Assembly: GCA_014523665.1 (NCBI GenBank)
Contig: JAATVR010000041.1
Location: 1 to 16,876 of the forward strand
Length of the DNA: 16,876 nucleotides
Direction: 5' to 3'
Origin: Nitrososphaerales archaeon TH526
Lineage (GTDB): Archaea; Thermoproteota; Nitrososphaeria; Nitrososphaerales; Nitrososphaeraceae
The translations under genes and the position numbers were made by a program. The notes beneath the pieces are model-generated. The model was not told where the DNA came from, did no database searches, and was given only the letters and a program-made list of their open reading frames with translations. Positions 6,921-15,325 of the stretch are shown here, piece after piece (the stretch's first letter is position 1; every line of letters starts with the position of its first letter).

Positions 6921-8291
6921 TTAAAGGTACCTTCTTGGATCGGCTATTCTACCTTCTATTGCAGAAGCTGCTACTGTTGCAGGAGATGCTAGATATACCT
7001 TTGACGAGAGAGCTCCCATTCTACCAACAAAATTCCTCGAAGATGAAGATATACAGATCTCACTCTCTCCTAATGCACCAAGATGGGTTCCAACACATGC
7101 TCCACATGTGGCATTAGTAAAAACTGCTCCTGATTCCAAATAGATGCCGACGTACCCACGTTTAATAGCATCTTCATATACTTTGACAGATGCCGGGGTA
7201 ACTATACATCGAGTGTTTTTATGAACTTTTCTACCATTTAGTATACGTGCTGCTATCTCAAGATCTTCTACTCTTCCGTTTGTAGAAGAACCTATAAATG
7301 CTTGATCGATTTCCATGTTTGCTAACTCATCAATCGAATGTACCTTATCTACATTATCTGGGCCAGAAACTTTAGGTTCTATCTTGTTGCATTCTATTTC
7401 AAATTCATCTTCATACTCCGCAGATGTACCTGAATGGATTTCTCCTGTTCCTAGTCTATCGTTGTTAATTCTAGGATACTCATCCAAATATTTTCTTGTG
7501 ATCTCATCAGTTGGAAACACCGAGATCTTGACACCACACTCCATTGATGCATTGCTTATACAAGCTCTAGAATCCATACTAAATTGTCTACTAATATAAT
7601 CATTTGAAAATTTCCATTCTAATGCCTTGTAGTTAGCACCGTCTTCGCCTACTTGTCCAATATAGTCTAAAATCAAGTCTCGAGCAAATACGCCTTTATT
7701 AAAATGTCCAGATAAATTGATCTTTATGGTTTCTGGAACCCTTAACCATAATTGACCTGTAGCCCATACAGCTGCAATTTCTGTACTTCCAATTCCAGCA
7801 GCAAAAGCGGATACACATCCAGCTTGGCATGTGTGTGAGTCTGCTCCCAATATCAACATACCAGGACTTGCAAGATATTCAAGAATGTACTGATGGGAGA
7901 TTGAACCCTCCACCAGAAGACAGTTGTGTCTTGAGGCAAAATCTCGCATCAAGGCATGCAAATTTGCCACCTTTTCATCTGCAGCAGGAAATGTGTGATC
8001 TATAACTAACAAAACCTTTGATGGATTATAGAGCTTGTCAATACCCATTTCGTTAAGCGAACGTATTGCTAATGGACCTGTACTATCTTGTGCCATAGCA
8101 AGATCCACGTCTACAACAACAATTTCTCCAGACATAGATTTAGTTTTCGACTTTTTCTCACGTGTTTCAGCATTCGTTATGCTTATTGCCTTTTCTGCAA
8201 AAGTAAGTGATTTGTCATCAAGGATGTTTTTAATATCTGAAGCATCCCGCCTTCCACTCTGCTGCTCCAATGATTGCGACGCTGTTTCCAT
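6921..8291 (-). CDS. leuC: Isopropylmalate dehydratase/homoaconitase-family large subunit, with an altered iron-sulfur ligand
   Basis: This 456-residue protein is the catalytic large subunit of the aconitase superfamily (two-gene LeuCD type). Recognisable blocks are QDSTGPLAI (68-76), DHTFPAADEK (98-107), LGADSHTCQAG (148-158) and FAAGIGSTEIAAVWATG (163-179). The cluster loop TCGACVG is at 395-401, followed by RNFVGRMG (419-426). Cys396 and Cys399 are two of the three 4Fe-4S ligands. The third normally sits in a GSCTNGR motif, but here the sequence is IGSSTNGR (333-340), with Ser336 (TCT) in the Cys place. The usual VLPE after the early His is also changed (HQYILEY, 133-139). About 28 residues at the N-terminus are extra and of low complexity. 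It is the first gene of an operon with leuD. It may be a divergent paralogue, or one missing cluster function. Confidence 0.83.
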   Translation of the reverse strand: METASQSLEQQSGRRDASDIKNILDDKSLTFAEKAISITNAETREKKSKTKSMSGEIVVVDVDLAMAQDSTGPLAIRSLNEMGIDKLYNPSKVLLVIDHTFPAADEKVANLHALMRDFASRHNCLLVEGSISHQYILEYLASPGMLILGADSHTCQAGCVSAFAAGIGSTEIAAVWATGQLWLRVPETIKINLSGHFNKGVFARDLILDYIGQVGEDGANYKALEWKFSNDYISRQFSMDSRACISNASMECGVKISVFPTDEITRKYLDEYPRINNDRLGTGEIHSGTSAEYEDEFEIECNKIEPKVSGPDNVDKVHSIDELANMEIDQAFIGSSTNGRVEDLEIAARILNGRKVHKNTRCIVTPASVKVYEDAIKRGYVGIYLESGAVFTNATCGACVGTHLGALGESEICISSSSRNFVGRMGALSSKVYLASPATVAASAIEGRIADPRRYL

Positions 8292-8701
8292 TCAAACCAT
8301 CTCTATCTTATATGTGATTGTATCTATCTTTTTCTGTCCTCAGATTTCCCACATTCCTTTGAAACATCAACAGTTTTGGACCATTCACAAACTTGATCAA
8401 GGCTTTTGCATCGGTCAACTAAACACTGATACGGTATCTATGATAGTAAAAAGTAGCACAGCATTATTATTCCAAATTCTTAAATGATAACAATCTTCTT
8501 TGACTATTTTCATAATGTACTATATGATAAGTTGAAGGCCGATGCATAATGCCATTTAGAAAATGATGGTTGGAGGGAAATTTCCAGCTTTCTGTCGATA
8601 TTTCAAAGCAATCCCTTTATGTCATAAGGTTACTTCATAAGTAGTGAAATTATCTACGAAAATACTCTCTCTGATGCAAATACAAAAGAGGCAGATTTGA
8701 T
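8292..8701. other. Divergent intergenic region before the alcohol dehydrogenase remnant
   Basis: This region should hold the leuCD promoter (minus strand) and the old promoter of the alcohol dehydrogenase (plus). It contains a perfect palindrome GGAAATTTCC (8576-8585) and a short inverted repeat CTTAT-GTC-ATAAG near 8617-8629. Neither can be tied to a known regulator. No gene or RNA was recognised. Confidence 0.3.
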
Positions 8702-9287
8702 CTGAAGGCTGCAAGAATTGTTAGGCCAAAAGAACCCTTAGAAATAAAAGAGACTGAACTCCCAAAACTAAATGGTTCTCAAGTCCTTATCAAAATCCAA
8801 TCAGCAGTCGTCTGTCATAGTGACATTCACTTATGGGGAGGTGGCTATAAAGGTCCAGGCGGACAATTCTTAAAGACTATCAATAAAGGGGTAAAATATC
8901 CATTAACTCCTGGACATGAAGTAGCAGGATATGTAATGAGTTTAGGTGAGGAAGCTTTTGTAGCGTTGGAAGGAAACATCAGTAAAAATGAAGAAGTGTT
9001 AATTTATCCATGGATAGGCGAAAGACTTTGCCCTGCATGCATGAATGGTGAGGAGAATCTATGTGATAAACCTAGGTCGTTGGGTACCTACGCAGAAGGA
9101 GGATATGCAGAATATGTATTGGTATGTATTGGTACCGAGTTATAGGTATCTGGTCAAAATGGGTGCTGAAGACGATGATCATGATTTGAACACTGATTCA
9201 ATCGCTACTTTATCGTGTTCTGTAACTTGCAGCTTACGTGGCAATAAAGAATGCCAATCTGATAATGTTGTAATTGTAGGAAATTAG
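8702..9287 (+). pseudogene. Zinc-dependent alcohol dehydrogenase, N-terminal remnant
   Basis: The reading frame begins with a CTG in the place of the expected ATG (LKAARIVRPKEPL), and no in-frame start lies between it and the upstream stop. The catalytic domain is recognisable: CHSDIH (zinc Cys), then TPGHEVAGY (zinc His and Glu), then the structural zinc loop CPACMNGEENLC and the GGYAEYVLV strand. There the frame is broken by a perfect 10-bp tandem duplication (9113-9132). In the next frame the protein resumes (PSYRYLVKMG, then LNTDSIATLSCS). A further pair of shifts between about 9225 and 9262 throws a conserved block out of frame (AIKNANL), after which VVIVGN is followed by a stop. Everything from the GTGGLG turn of the NAD-binding domain onward is missing. 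It cannot be active. The patatin gene begins only 3 bases later. Confidence 0.88.
9113..9132 (+). repeat. Perfect 10-bp tandem duplication
   Basis: TATGTATTGG occurs twice in a row, at 9113-9122 and 9123-9132. Removing one copy restores the alcohol dehydrogenase frame through EYVLVPSYRYLV, which is what the family shows here. The duplication is therefore the lesion, or one of them. Confidence 0.9.
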
Positions 9288-9290
9288 AAT

Positions 9291-10517
9291 ATGTCTGATA
9301 CCATCGAAAATGTGTTAATTCTTCAGGGTGGAGGTTCTTTAGGGGCCTTTGGCTGTGGAGTCTATAAAGCACTTATGAAGAACAATATAAAAATCGACAT
9401 AATTGCTGGTACATCAATTGGTGGACTAAACGCTGCTATCATCGCAGGCAGTAAAGGCGATCATCCCGAAAGGGAATTAGAACAATTCTGGTTGGAACTA
9501 GCTGAGGGTAGTACAAACTTAAATTCGCCTTTTATAGAATGGTTGTCCGGATATCCACTACCAACACCAACACTGATACCACCTCCATCTCCATTACTAC
9601 ATCATTCAGTAACACCAACCACACCAACGTCAGCCCATCCAGCGACAATACATATTTCACAACTTAGATCATCAATGTCATTTTATAATTCAGCTTTGTA
9701 TGGAAATGATAAGGTCTTTGTACCCCGATGGAGGCCTGAATTCGCATTCACAGATCTACAGTATTTTACACCTGCAAAATGGACATACTTATATGACCAC
9801 TCACCTCTAGTGAAGACAGCAGAAAAGTATATTGATTATAACAAATTGCAACCCAGTGGTAAACCTAACTCACGTCTGATAATAACTGCGGTTAACGTAT
9901 TGACTTCGGAACCGCTAATTTTTGATAGTAGCAAACGACAAATAACTTCAAAGCATTTACTAGCTGCGACCGGCTATCCATCATACTATTTTCGATGGGT
10001 GGAAGTGGAAAAAGGGGTATACGCTTGGGACGGTAGCTTACTAAGCAATACTCCATTAAGAGAGGTTATAGAGGCATCTCCAGTTAATGACAAACGAGTT
10101 TTCCTTGTAGAAAACTATCCCAAAAAATGTGATAGCCTACCAGATCATTTGCTTGAAGTTCAACACAGGGCCAGAGATATTATGTTCAGCGATAAAACTT
10201 TGCACAGTATACAAATGTCGAAAACAATAACTTACTATCTTAGATTCATTGATGAACTGTATCACATGATCGAAGAAGAGCTTGACTCTGAAAAAAAGGA
10301 GAAAAATAAAGAGAAGCTTAAAAAAATTCGTACAGAATATAAAAAAATATCAGAACAACATGGTGCAGAAATTAAGGGAGTCCACTATATATCCAGGGAT
10401 GAGCAATTTCCATCGCTTCGTGAGAATGCAGATTTTTCATTAGACACGGTAAAGGCTTCAATTAAGCAAGCGGAATTAAAAACAAATCACATACTAAAAG
10501 ATATCAAATTGAGCTAG
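9291..10517 (+). CDS. Patatin-like phospholipase
   Basis: This 408-residue protein has the patatin active-site set: the oxyanion-hole loop GGGSLG (13-18), the nucleophile elbow GTSIG with Ser42, and the Asp-Gly dyad at D247-G248 (WDGSLL). Such enzymes hydrolyse fatty-acid esters of lipids by a Ser-Asp dyad. The role in an archaeon with ether lipids is unclear; triglycerides, acyl-CoAs or foreign lipids are possible substrates. There is no signal peptide or membrane segment, so it is probably cytoplasmic or peripheral. Two additions stand out: a Pro/Thr/His-rich stretch (88-118) inserted between the nucleophile and the rest of the core, and a highly charged, Lys/Glu-rich helix (327-353) that could form a coiled coil. 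The start lies just after the alcohol dehydrogenase remnant, so its promoter must be inside that remnant. Confidence 0.9.
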   Translation: MSDTIENVLILQGGGSLGAFGCGVYKALMKNNIKIDIIAGTSIGGLNAAIIAGSKGDHPERELEQFWLELAEGSTNLNSPFIEWLSGYPLPTPTLIPPPSPLLHHSVTPTTPTSAHPATIHISQLRSSMSFYNSALYGNDKVFVPRWRPEFAFTDLQYFTPAKWTYLYDHSPLVKTAEKYIDYNKLQPSGKPNSRLIITAVNVLTSEPLIFDSSKRQITSKHLLAATGYPSYYFRWVEVEKGVYAWDGSLLSNTPLREVIEASPVNDKRVFLVENYPKKCDSLPDHLLEVQHRARDIMFSDKTLHSIQMSKTITYYLRFIDELYHMIEEELDSEKKEKNKEKLKKIRTEYKKISEQHGAEIKGVHYISRDEQFPSLRENADFSLDTVKASIKQAELKTNHILKDIKLS

Positions 10518-10529
10518 AGGATAACCTCT
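10516..10529 (+). terminator. Weak hairpin just after the patatin stop
   Basis: AGAGG-ATAA-CCTCT forms a 5-bp stem with a 4-base loop directly at the patatin stop codon. It is followed by a C-rich run, not a T-run, so terminator function is doubtful. Confidence 0.2.
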
Positions 10530-10646
10530 CCCCCCTCACATTGTAGGAGTGATAATTGCTCAAAGCATACAATTATAATTTCTCGAGGTTCAAAGACTAA
10601 GATAGAAAGCCATATAGGCCTCAGCCTTCCTATTCAAAGAATTCCT

Positions 10647-11741
10647 ATGAGTGAAGATTTTGTCAAGGTTGCTGATACAAAGGATATTCAACCTTCGCAT
10701 ATGAAAGAGGTCCAAGTTGATGGTGAATATATCTGTGTAGTTAACATTGAGGGAAAATACTATGCTATTAGCAATATTTGTACGCATGAAGGTGGTCCTC
10801 TTGCAGATGGCACCCTTGAAGGCTTTGAAGTCGAATGTCCTTGGCATGGTTCCAAATTTGATGTAAGGACAGGAGAAGTAATGAGCCCTCCTGCAAGCGA
10901 GCCAGAACCAACCTACCAAGTAAAAGTAGATGGGAATAGCATTCTAATTAAGAAACAAGGTAAGAATAATAAATCCTCCCAACTTGAGCTAACCCTAATA
11001 GAAAAAGACAAAGTTGAAGGTACTGATGTAGTATCCTTTAAGTTTGGTAAAGAGAAAGAGGACAACTCATTATTAGATTTTAGTGCGGGTCAATTTGCCT
11101 TTTTTGATATAGGGGAAGTCTATAATGATCCCAAAGGCCCGATCAGACATTTTACTATTTCATCTTCTCCAACTGAGGACTTTATAATGTTCAGTACCAG
11201 AATAAGAGATTCGCCTTATAAAAGAAGGCTTTCAACTCTGGAGCGGGGGGCAAAAGTTAAGGTTAGAGGTCCTGAGGGACAATTTGTAATACATGAGGAT
11301 TATTCAAAACCTGCTGTATTTCTTTCTGGGGGGATAGGTGTTACTCCATTTAGGACTATGATAAAGTACGCTACAGACAAGCAGCTGTCATTGAAGATAA
11401 TAATGTTTGATTCCAATAGGGACCGTAACAACATCTTATTCAAACAAGAGTTTGATGATTGGGCAAATATAAATAAAAACTTGAAGATTATCTATACTAT
11501 TAGTGAAGAAGATCAATCTGGACAAGCATCATCATTATCTACCGCAGATAATTGGAAAGGAGAGTATGGAAGAATAGACAAAGCAATGATTTTGAAGTAC
11601 CTAGACGCTGACACGCTCAAAAATTCAATATTCTATATTTGTGGCCCTCCTGGAATGCTAAAGGCTATGCAAACTTTGCTTCAAGAAGACCTAGAAATTC
11701 CAAGAGATAGAATCAGAGTAGAGGAGTTTACAGGTTACTGA
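10647..11741 (+). CDS. Rieske ferredoxin fused to FAD/NAD ferredoxin reductase
   Basis: This 364-residue protein joins two electron-transfer modules. Residues 1-104 form a Rieske ferredoxin with CTH (Cys45, His47) and CPWH (Cys64, His67) as 2Fe-2S ligands. Residues 112-364 form a ferredoxin-NADP reductase-like unit: RHFTISSSP (167-175) for FAD binding, GGIGVTPF (228-235) and CGPPGM (332-337) for NAD(P)H, and a C-terminal EEFTGY whose Tyr may stack on the flavin. It should pass electrons from NAD(P)H through FAD to the Rieske cluster and on to a partner such as a ring-hydroxylating or other monooxygenase, but no oxygenase subunit is in the window. The ring-cleavage-like gene that follows supports a link to aromatic compounds. 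All motifs are intact, unlike its neighbours. Confidence 0.9.
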   Translation: MSEDFVKVADTKDIQPSHMKEVQVDGEYICVVNIEGKYYAISNICTHEGGPLADGTLEGFEVECPWHGSKFDVRTGEVMSPPASEPEPTYQVKVDGNSILIKKQGKNNKSSQLELTLIEKDKVEGTDVVSFKFGKEKEDNSLLDFSAGQFAFFDIGEVYNDPKGPIRHFTISSSPTEDFIMFSTRIRDSPYKRRLSTLERGAKVKVRGPEGQFVIHEDYSKPAVFLSGGIGVTPFRTMIKYATDKQLSLKIIMFDSNRDRNNILFKQEFDDWANINKNLKIIYTISEEDQSGQASSLSTADNWKGEYGRIDKAMILKYLDADTLKNSIFYICGPPGMLKAMQTLLQEDLEIPRDRIRVEEFTGY

Positions 11742-11894
11742 TGATTAGTATTCAACATATCTAGACATTAACAATTAGGCTTTGATCAGGCTTGATTTTT
11801 TAGCTATTCAATGACCTAATTAGTAATAACCAAGTCCTCGAATCTTTGTATTTACTAATGCAATATATTGCCGATATCTCCGTACCGAGTCTTA

Positions 11895-12819
11895 ATGCAA
11901 ATGTATTCGCAAATTAGGCTCGAAGGGCCAATTCTCCGAGTTATCGATTTGGATGTAGAATTAGCATATTACCAAAAGTTCGGATTGATACCAATACGAA
12001 GATTTCTAGGGGGGGTGGACATGAGATGATCGAGCTTGTGTTGATGCTAATACTACCCTGGGTTCTCAAATTGATAATCTTCCTATCCTAACACTTATGC
12101 ACGATCCTAACGCGAGCAGACCCCGTCATGGGTCGGCAGGCTTGTTTCATTTTGCAATTCTGACTCCCGATAGAGAGAGTCTTGCTGCTACATTCGTATC
12201 CCTTGAAAAGCAAGGAATCCAATTTGTTGGGTTTGCCGACCATCTGGTCAGTGAATCACTTTATCTCCAAGACCCTGAAGACAACGGAATAGAGATCTAT
12301 TGTGATAGACCCAGAGAATTATGGCAATTTGACGAACATGGGCGTGTACAAATGGATACATTAGCACTTAATTTTCAATCATTGCTTTCAGAACTAAATA
12401 GAAATGATGACGATGATATGATAATGAACGAATCATCAAATAAAGAATCGATGACCTTTCTACGAGGAGCAATAATTGGGCATATGCATTTAAAGGTTAC
12501 CAATCTTGCCGCTTCGACTAACTTCTATCATGAGATGCTTGGATTCGACTTAATGCAAACAATGCCTGGAGCTTCGTTTCTTTCAATAGAAGGATATCAT
12601 CATCGTTTAGCTCTAAATACCTGGCTAAGTCGTGCAGGTATTTCTCATAAAGAGGGGGATTCTGGGCTTGAACAGTTCACTGTTCATTTTACTGACAAAG
12701 CATCTTACAAGCGCCTTTTACCAAGGATTCCAAAGTCATCGTTGCATACAGCAATAAATAAGGTCATTGTCACGGATCCAGATGGAATAAAAATGGCGCT
12801 TGTCTGCGATGACCAATAA
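11895..12819 (+). pseudogene. Catechol 2,3-dioxygenase-like (VOC/glyoxalase) protein, frameshifted twice
   Basis: The gene begins at ATG 11895 (or 11901) with a first VOC motif, ILRVIDLDVELAYYQKFGL. After a run of seven G (12009-12015) the frame must shift to continue as GHEMIEL. It must shift again near 12037-12040 to continue as VDANTTLGSQIDN. From there it runs to the stop as a long open frame (LFHFAIL with a metal-binding His, GIEIYCD with a metal-binding Glu, then a second VOC unit starting HMHLKVTNL). Both shifts fit loss of one G. The layout is that of two-VOC-unit extradiol dioxygenases related to CatE, which open catechol rings using Fe(II). It may be a recent pseudogene or two base-calling errors. 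The remaining 240-residue open frame from 12097 lacks most of the first unit. Confidence 0.8.
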
Positions 12820-12971
12820 TAGATTCGAATTTTCCACGGTTTTGCCTTCCGCATACTCTACACAAACATTTCGGCCTATTCTAAGCATACGTCATAATAG
12901 AATGTTTGTTAATAGTGTAAAGATGTTATGATCCCGATAACTGTTTTATAGTTTATAATATTATAATTGTT
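12820..12971 (+). promoter_or_regulatory. Probable promoter region of the sugar dehydrogenase
   Basis: The last 30 bases before the GTG at 12972 are strongly AT-rich (TTTATAGTTTATAATATTATAA, split around 12944-12966) and offer several TATA-like boxes. No operator was recognised. Confidence 0.3.
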
Positions 12972-14479
12972 GTGGCATCTTATAAGGATGCAAGATCCAA
13001 ATTGAGAAATGTTTCATTAATTGCAGTGTTTGGACTAGTCTTATTCTCAGCGGTTCCAACATCTCTTGATAGTGCTACTACTAACATACGATTAGCAATT
13101 GCACAACTGTAAGATCCGTTTCCTGTAACTGGCAACGAAACATTGACTCCTGTCCAGAGCGCTGCTCGTGAACAGCTCTTACAACAGGAAGGCTTCTCTG
13201 TTAGTGCGATAGCAAGAAACCTAAGTGCGCCTTTAAATATTCTTTATGGGCCTGACAGCACACTCTGGATCACAGAACGGGTAGGAAAGGATATTGTAAG
13301 GATAGATCCAATTAATGGTACAAAGCTTAGCACTATGCCTATCCCTAACGCTAACCAATCTAAAGGCCAGGATGGTGTTCTGGGAATGGCATTTGACCCC
13401 GACTTTAATAATACCCATCATATTTACGTTGCCTATACCTATGAGGAAGATTCTGCTGAAGGAATACCTGAGCTCAAAACCAAAATTACTCGGTTCACAT
13501 ACGATGCGAGCCACTAGATCTAATTAATGGTCTATCAGGAAGCGGTGATCATAACTCTGGTCGTATGACATTTGGTCCTGATGGCAAGCTATATTCTACT
13601 ATAGGCGATCAGGGCAAAAACCAACTGGCATTGGCATGTTTGAATAACCAGGCGCAGCATCTCCCAACTGCAGACCAAGTTGCTGCCAAGAATTGGACTA
13701 CATACGAAGGTAAGGTGCTCCGCCTGAATCCAGATGGCTCCATCCCTGAAGACAATCCTGAGATCAACGGAGTCAAAAGCCACGTCTATACGTATGGTCA
13801 CCGCAATGCTCAAGGTATAGCAGTTGGTCCTACAGGCGATATTTACGTTGCAGAGCATGGTGACGACGAACTTAACCGCCTAGTAGCAGGTGGTAACTAT
13901 GGATGGCCCTATGTCTCAGGCTACATTGACGACAAAGCATATCAGTACTATAACTGGTCTGCTGCAGAGAATTGTAGTGAGCTAACATTTAATGATGTTG
14001 CACCTGCACCTGCTGGCGTGACTGTAATGAATGAAAGCCAATTCAATGCAACAAATTTCGTGCCCCCAATCCAAACTTTTTACACGGTAGATAAAGACTT
14101 TAATTTTACAGAAGCAGCCACCTCATGCGGAGAAATGACCTCTACCTGTTATCCAACCGTTGCACCGTCAAGCTTGCGCCTTTACACATCAGATGTTATT
14201 CCAGGATGGGAGAATAACTTAATGATGACGACCTTGAAGGCGGGTAGGATCTTCCAAATAGCATTAAACGAAAATGGCACAGCGCTTGCACGTGAGCCTG
14301 TGGAACTTTTCCGCTCAGAGAACCGCTATCGTGACATTGCCTTTGATCCGGATGGCCGTACTATCTACGTGATCACTGACATGATGGGTCCGGTGCAAGC
14401 TATGAAGGAAGGTCCAATTATCCCGACGACAACCCTATGGAGTCCTGGCTCGCTGCTTGTGTTTAGATATGAGCGATAG
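12972..14479 (+). pseudogene. Secreted PQQ-type sugar (aldose/sorbosone) dehydrogenase, broken
   Basis: The frame opens at GTG 12972 with a signal-peptide-like N-terminus: basic residues, then a hydrophobic core VSLIAVFGLVLF, ending near AIAQ. It then meets TAA at 13110-13112. One base change (CAA to TAA) would close it. The same frame continues as beta-propeller sequence (LWITERVGKDIVRI, GVLGMAFDPDFNN) to a second break at about 13515-13525. The rest is in another frame (DLINGLSGSGDHNSGRM, FGPDGKLYSTIGDQG, KVLRLNPDGSIP, YGHRNAQGIA, GGNYGWP) to a stop at 14479. The His of HNSGR and the Arg of YGHRN match the active-site residues of soluble PQQ glucose dehydrogenases. Many Asn-X-Ser/Thr sites and the leader point to an extracellular protein. 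As it stands, no full enzyme can be made. Confidence 0.87.
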
Positions 14480-14558
14480 TTTTGCTGGGACATTAGTCAT
14501 ATTCGTAGGATACCTTTGTAGGTAATCGGGTCACTCAACTGCTATCTCCTCTGGTGTA

Positions 14559-14997
14559 CTAATAAGAAGCCGCAAAGAAAATTAGAGAAAAGCCAATAAC
14601 TGATTTATAGTACATAATGGAGGGAAGGTTATTGGAATAGCTTTTAAATTTTGAAATATCATTGTCATCCTTGCTATTATCATCCGTACTATTCTGCACT
14701 TCTGTATAGACCTGTTTATCTTTGGGGTTAATCTTAACAACACGAGTATTTTCAATAATATCAATATTGTAGTCGTGTTCAAATTTCTCTGCTGATCTGC
14801 AATAAGCTTACTGAAATCACCAATTAGTCCTTCGAGAACGTAGGGGATGCCACAGGCCCCGTAATAAATTACAGGCTCTTCTTGAATAATTTTTATATCT
14901 GCATTTGGATCGATTCGTCTTGCTTTTGCTGCTGCGCTCGTACCGGCTGCGACCCCACCAATGACTTTTCTCCTTTTTCTCTTCTAAGACTATTCAT
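14559..14997 (-). pseudogene. CoA-disulfide reductase-like FAD oxidoreductase, N-terminal remnant
   Basis: The minus strand shows the start of a pyridine-nucleotide-disulfide oxidoreductase. The FAD-binding loop is VIGGVAAGTSAAAKARRIDP, and YYGACGIPYV carries the redox Cys typical of CoA-disulfide reductase and NADH oxidases of this group. EKFEHDYNIDIIENTRVVKINPK follows after a frame change near 14790-14800. There is a further frame problem before the first loop: the ATG at 14997 is out of frame with it, across an A-rich run. The homologous sequence ends near MYYKSVIG, where the family has YDKLVIATG. All of the NAD and dimer domains, some 300 residues, are missing. It is convergent with the sugar dehydrogenase remnant. 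Confidence 0.82.
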
Positions 14998-15325
14998 ATT
15001 ATCATTCCAATTCTGCATATAAATTTCCATATTATTGTTTTACAATAAGTACTTGTTGCTATAACCTCCATTGTCTCGCTTCCCTATACATAGTATAACC
15101 AAACAATACGAAGGATCTTTAATTAGTACTATCAATTAGCCATTAGGACTTGAGTACTATTGCAGGTCTGAACTAATCTTGTCATTCAAATATCAGGATC
15201 ATGATTTTACTCGAATTATAAGGCTGGTATATATAAGACCATTATTTCTTTAGCAATTGGACGATATGTGTATGTTTATCTTCCTAAGTTTTCTATTTCT
15301 AATACTTTGATTTGTTGTCATTTAG
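14998..15325. other. Intergenic stretch with an orphan TATA box
   Basis: There is no ORF of note. TATATATAA on the plus strand (15228-15236) looks like a good archaeal TATA box, but nothing codes downstream on that strand except a frame of about 22 codons. Transcripts from it would run antisense to the AbrB-like gene. Confidence 0.3.

Noticed and set aside
8035..8487. 150-codon open frame on the plus strand
   Set aside because: It overlaps leuC on the opposite strand for more than half its length, has no recognisable domain and a composition typical of an antisense shadow.
8936..9145. 69-residue stand-alone zinc protein
   Set aside because: It is the middle part of the alcohol dehydrogenase remnant; the frame extends upstream to 8702 with matching family sequence.
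10590..10919. 109-codon open frame on the minus strand
   Set aside because: It is opposite the Rieske domain, whose ligand motifs are intact; it is a shadow.
14582..14782. 66-codon minus-strand frame as an independent gene
   Set aside because: It is the out-of-frame reading of the flavoprotein remnant; the adjacent frame gives the recognisable family sequence.
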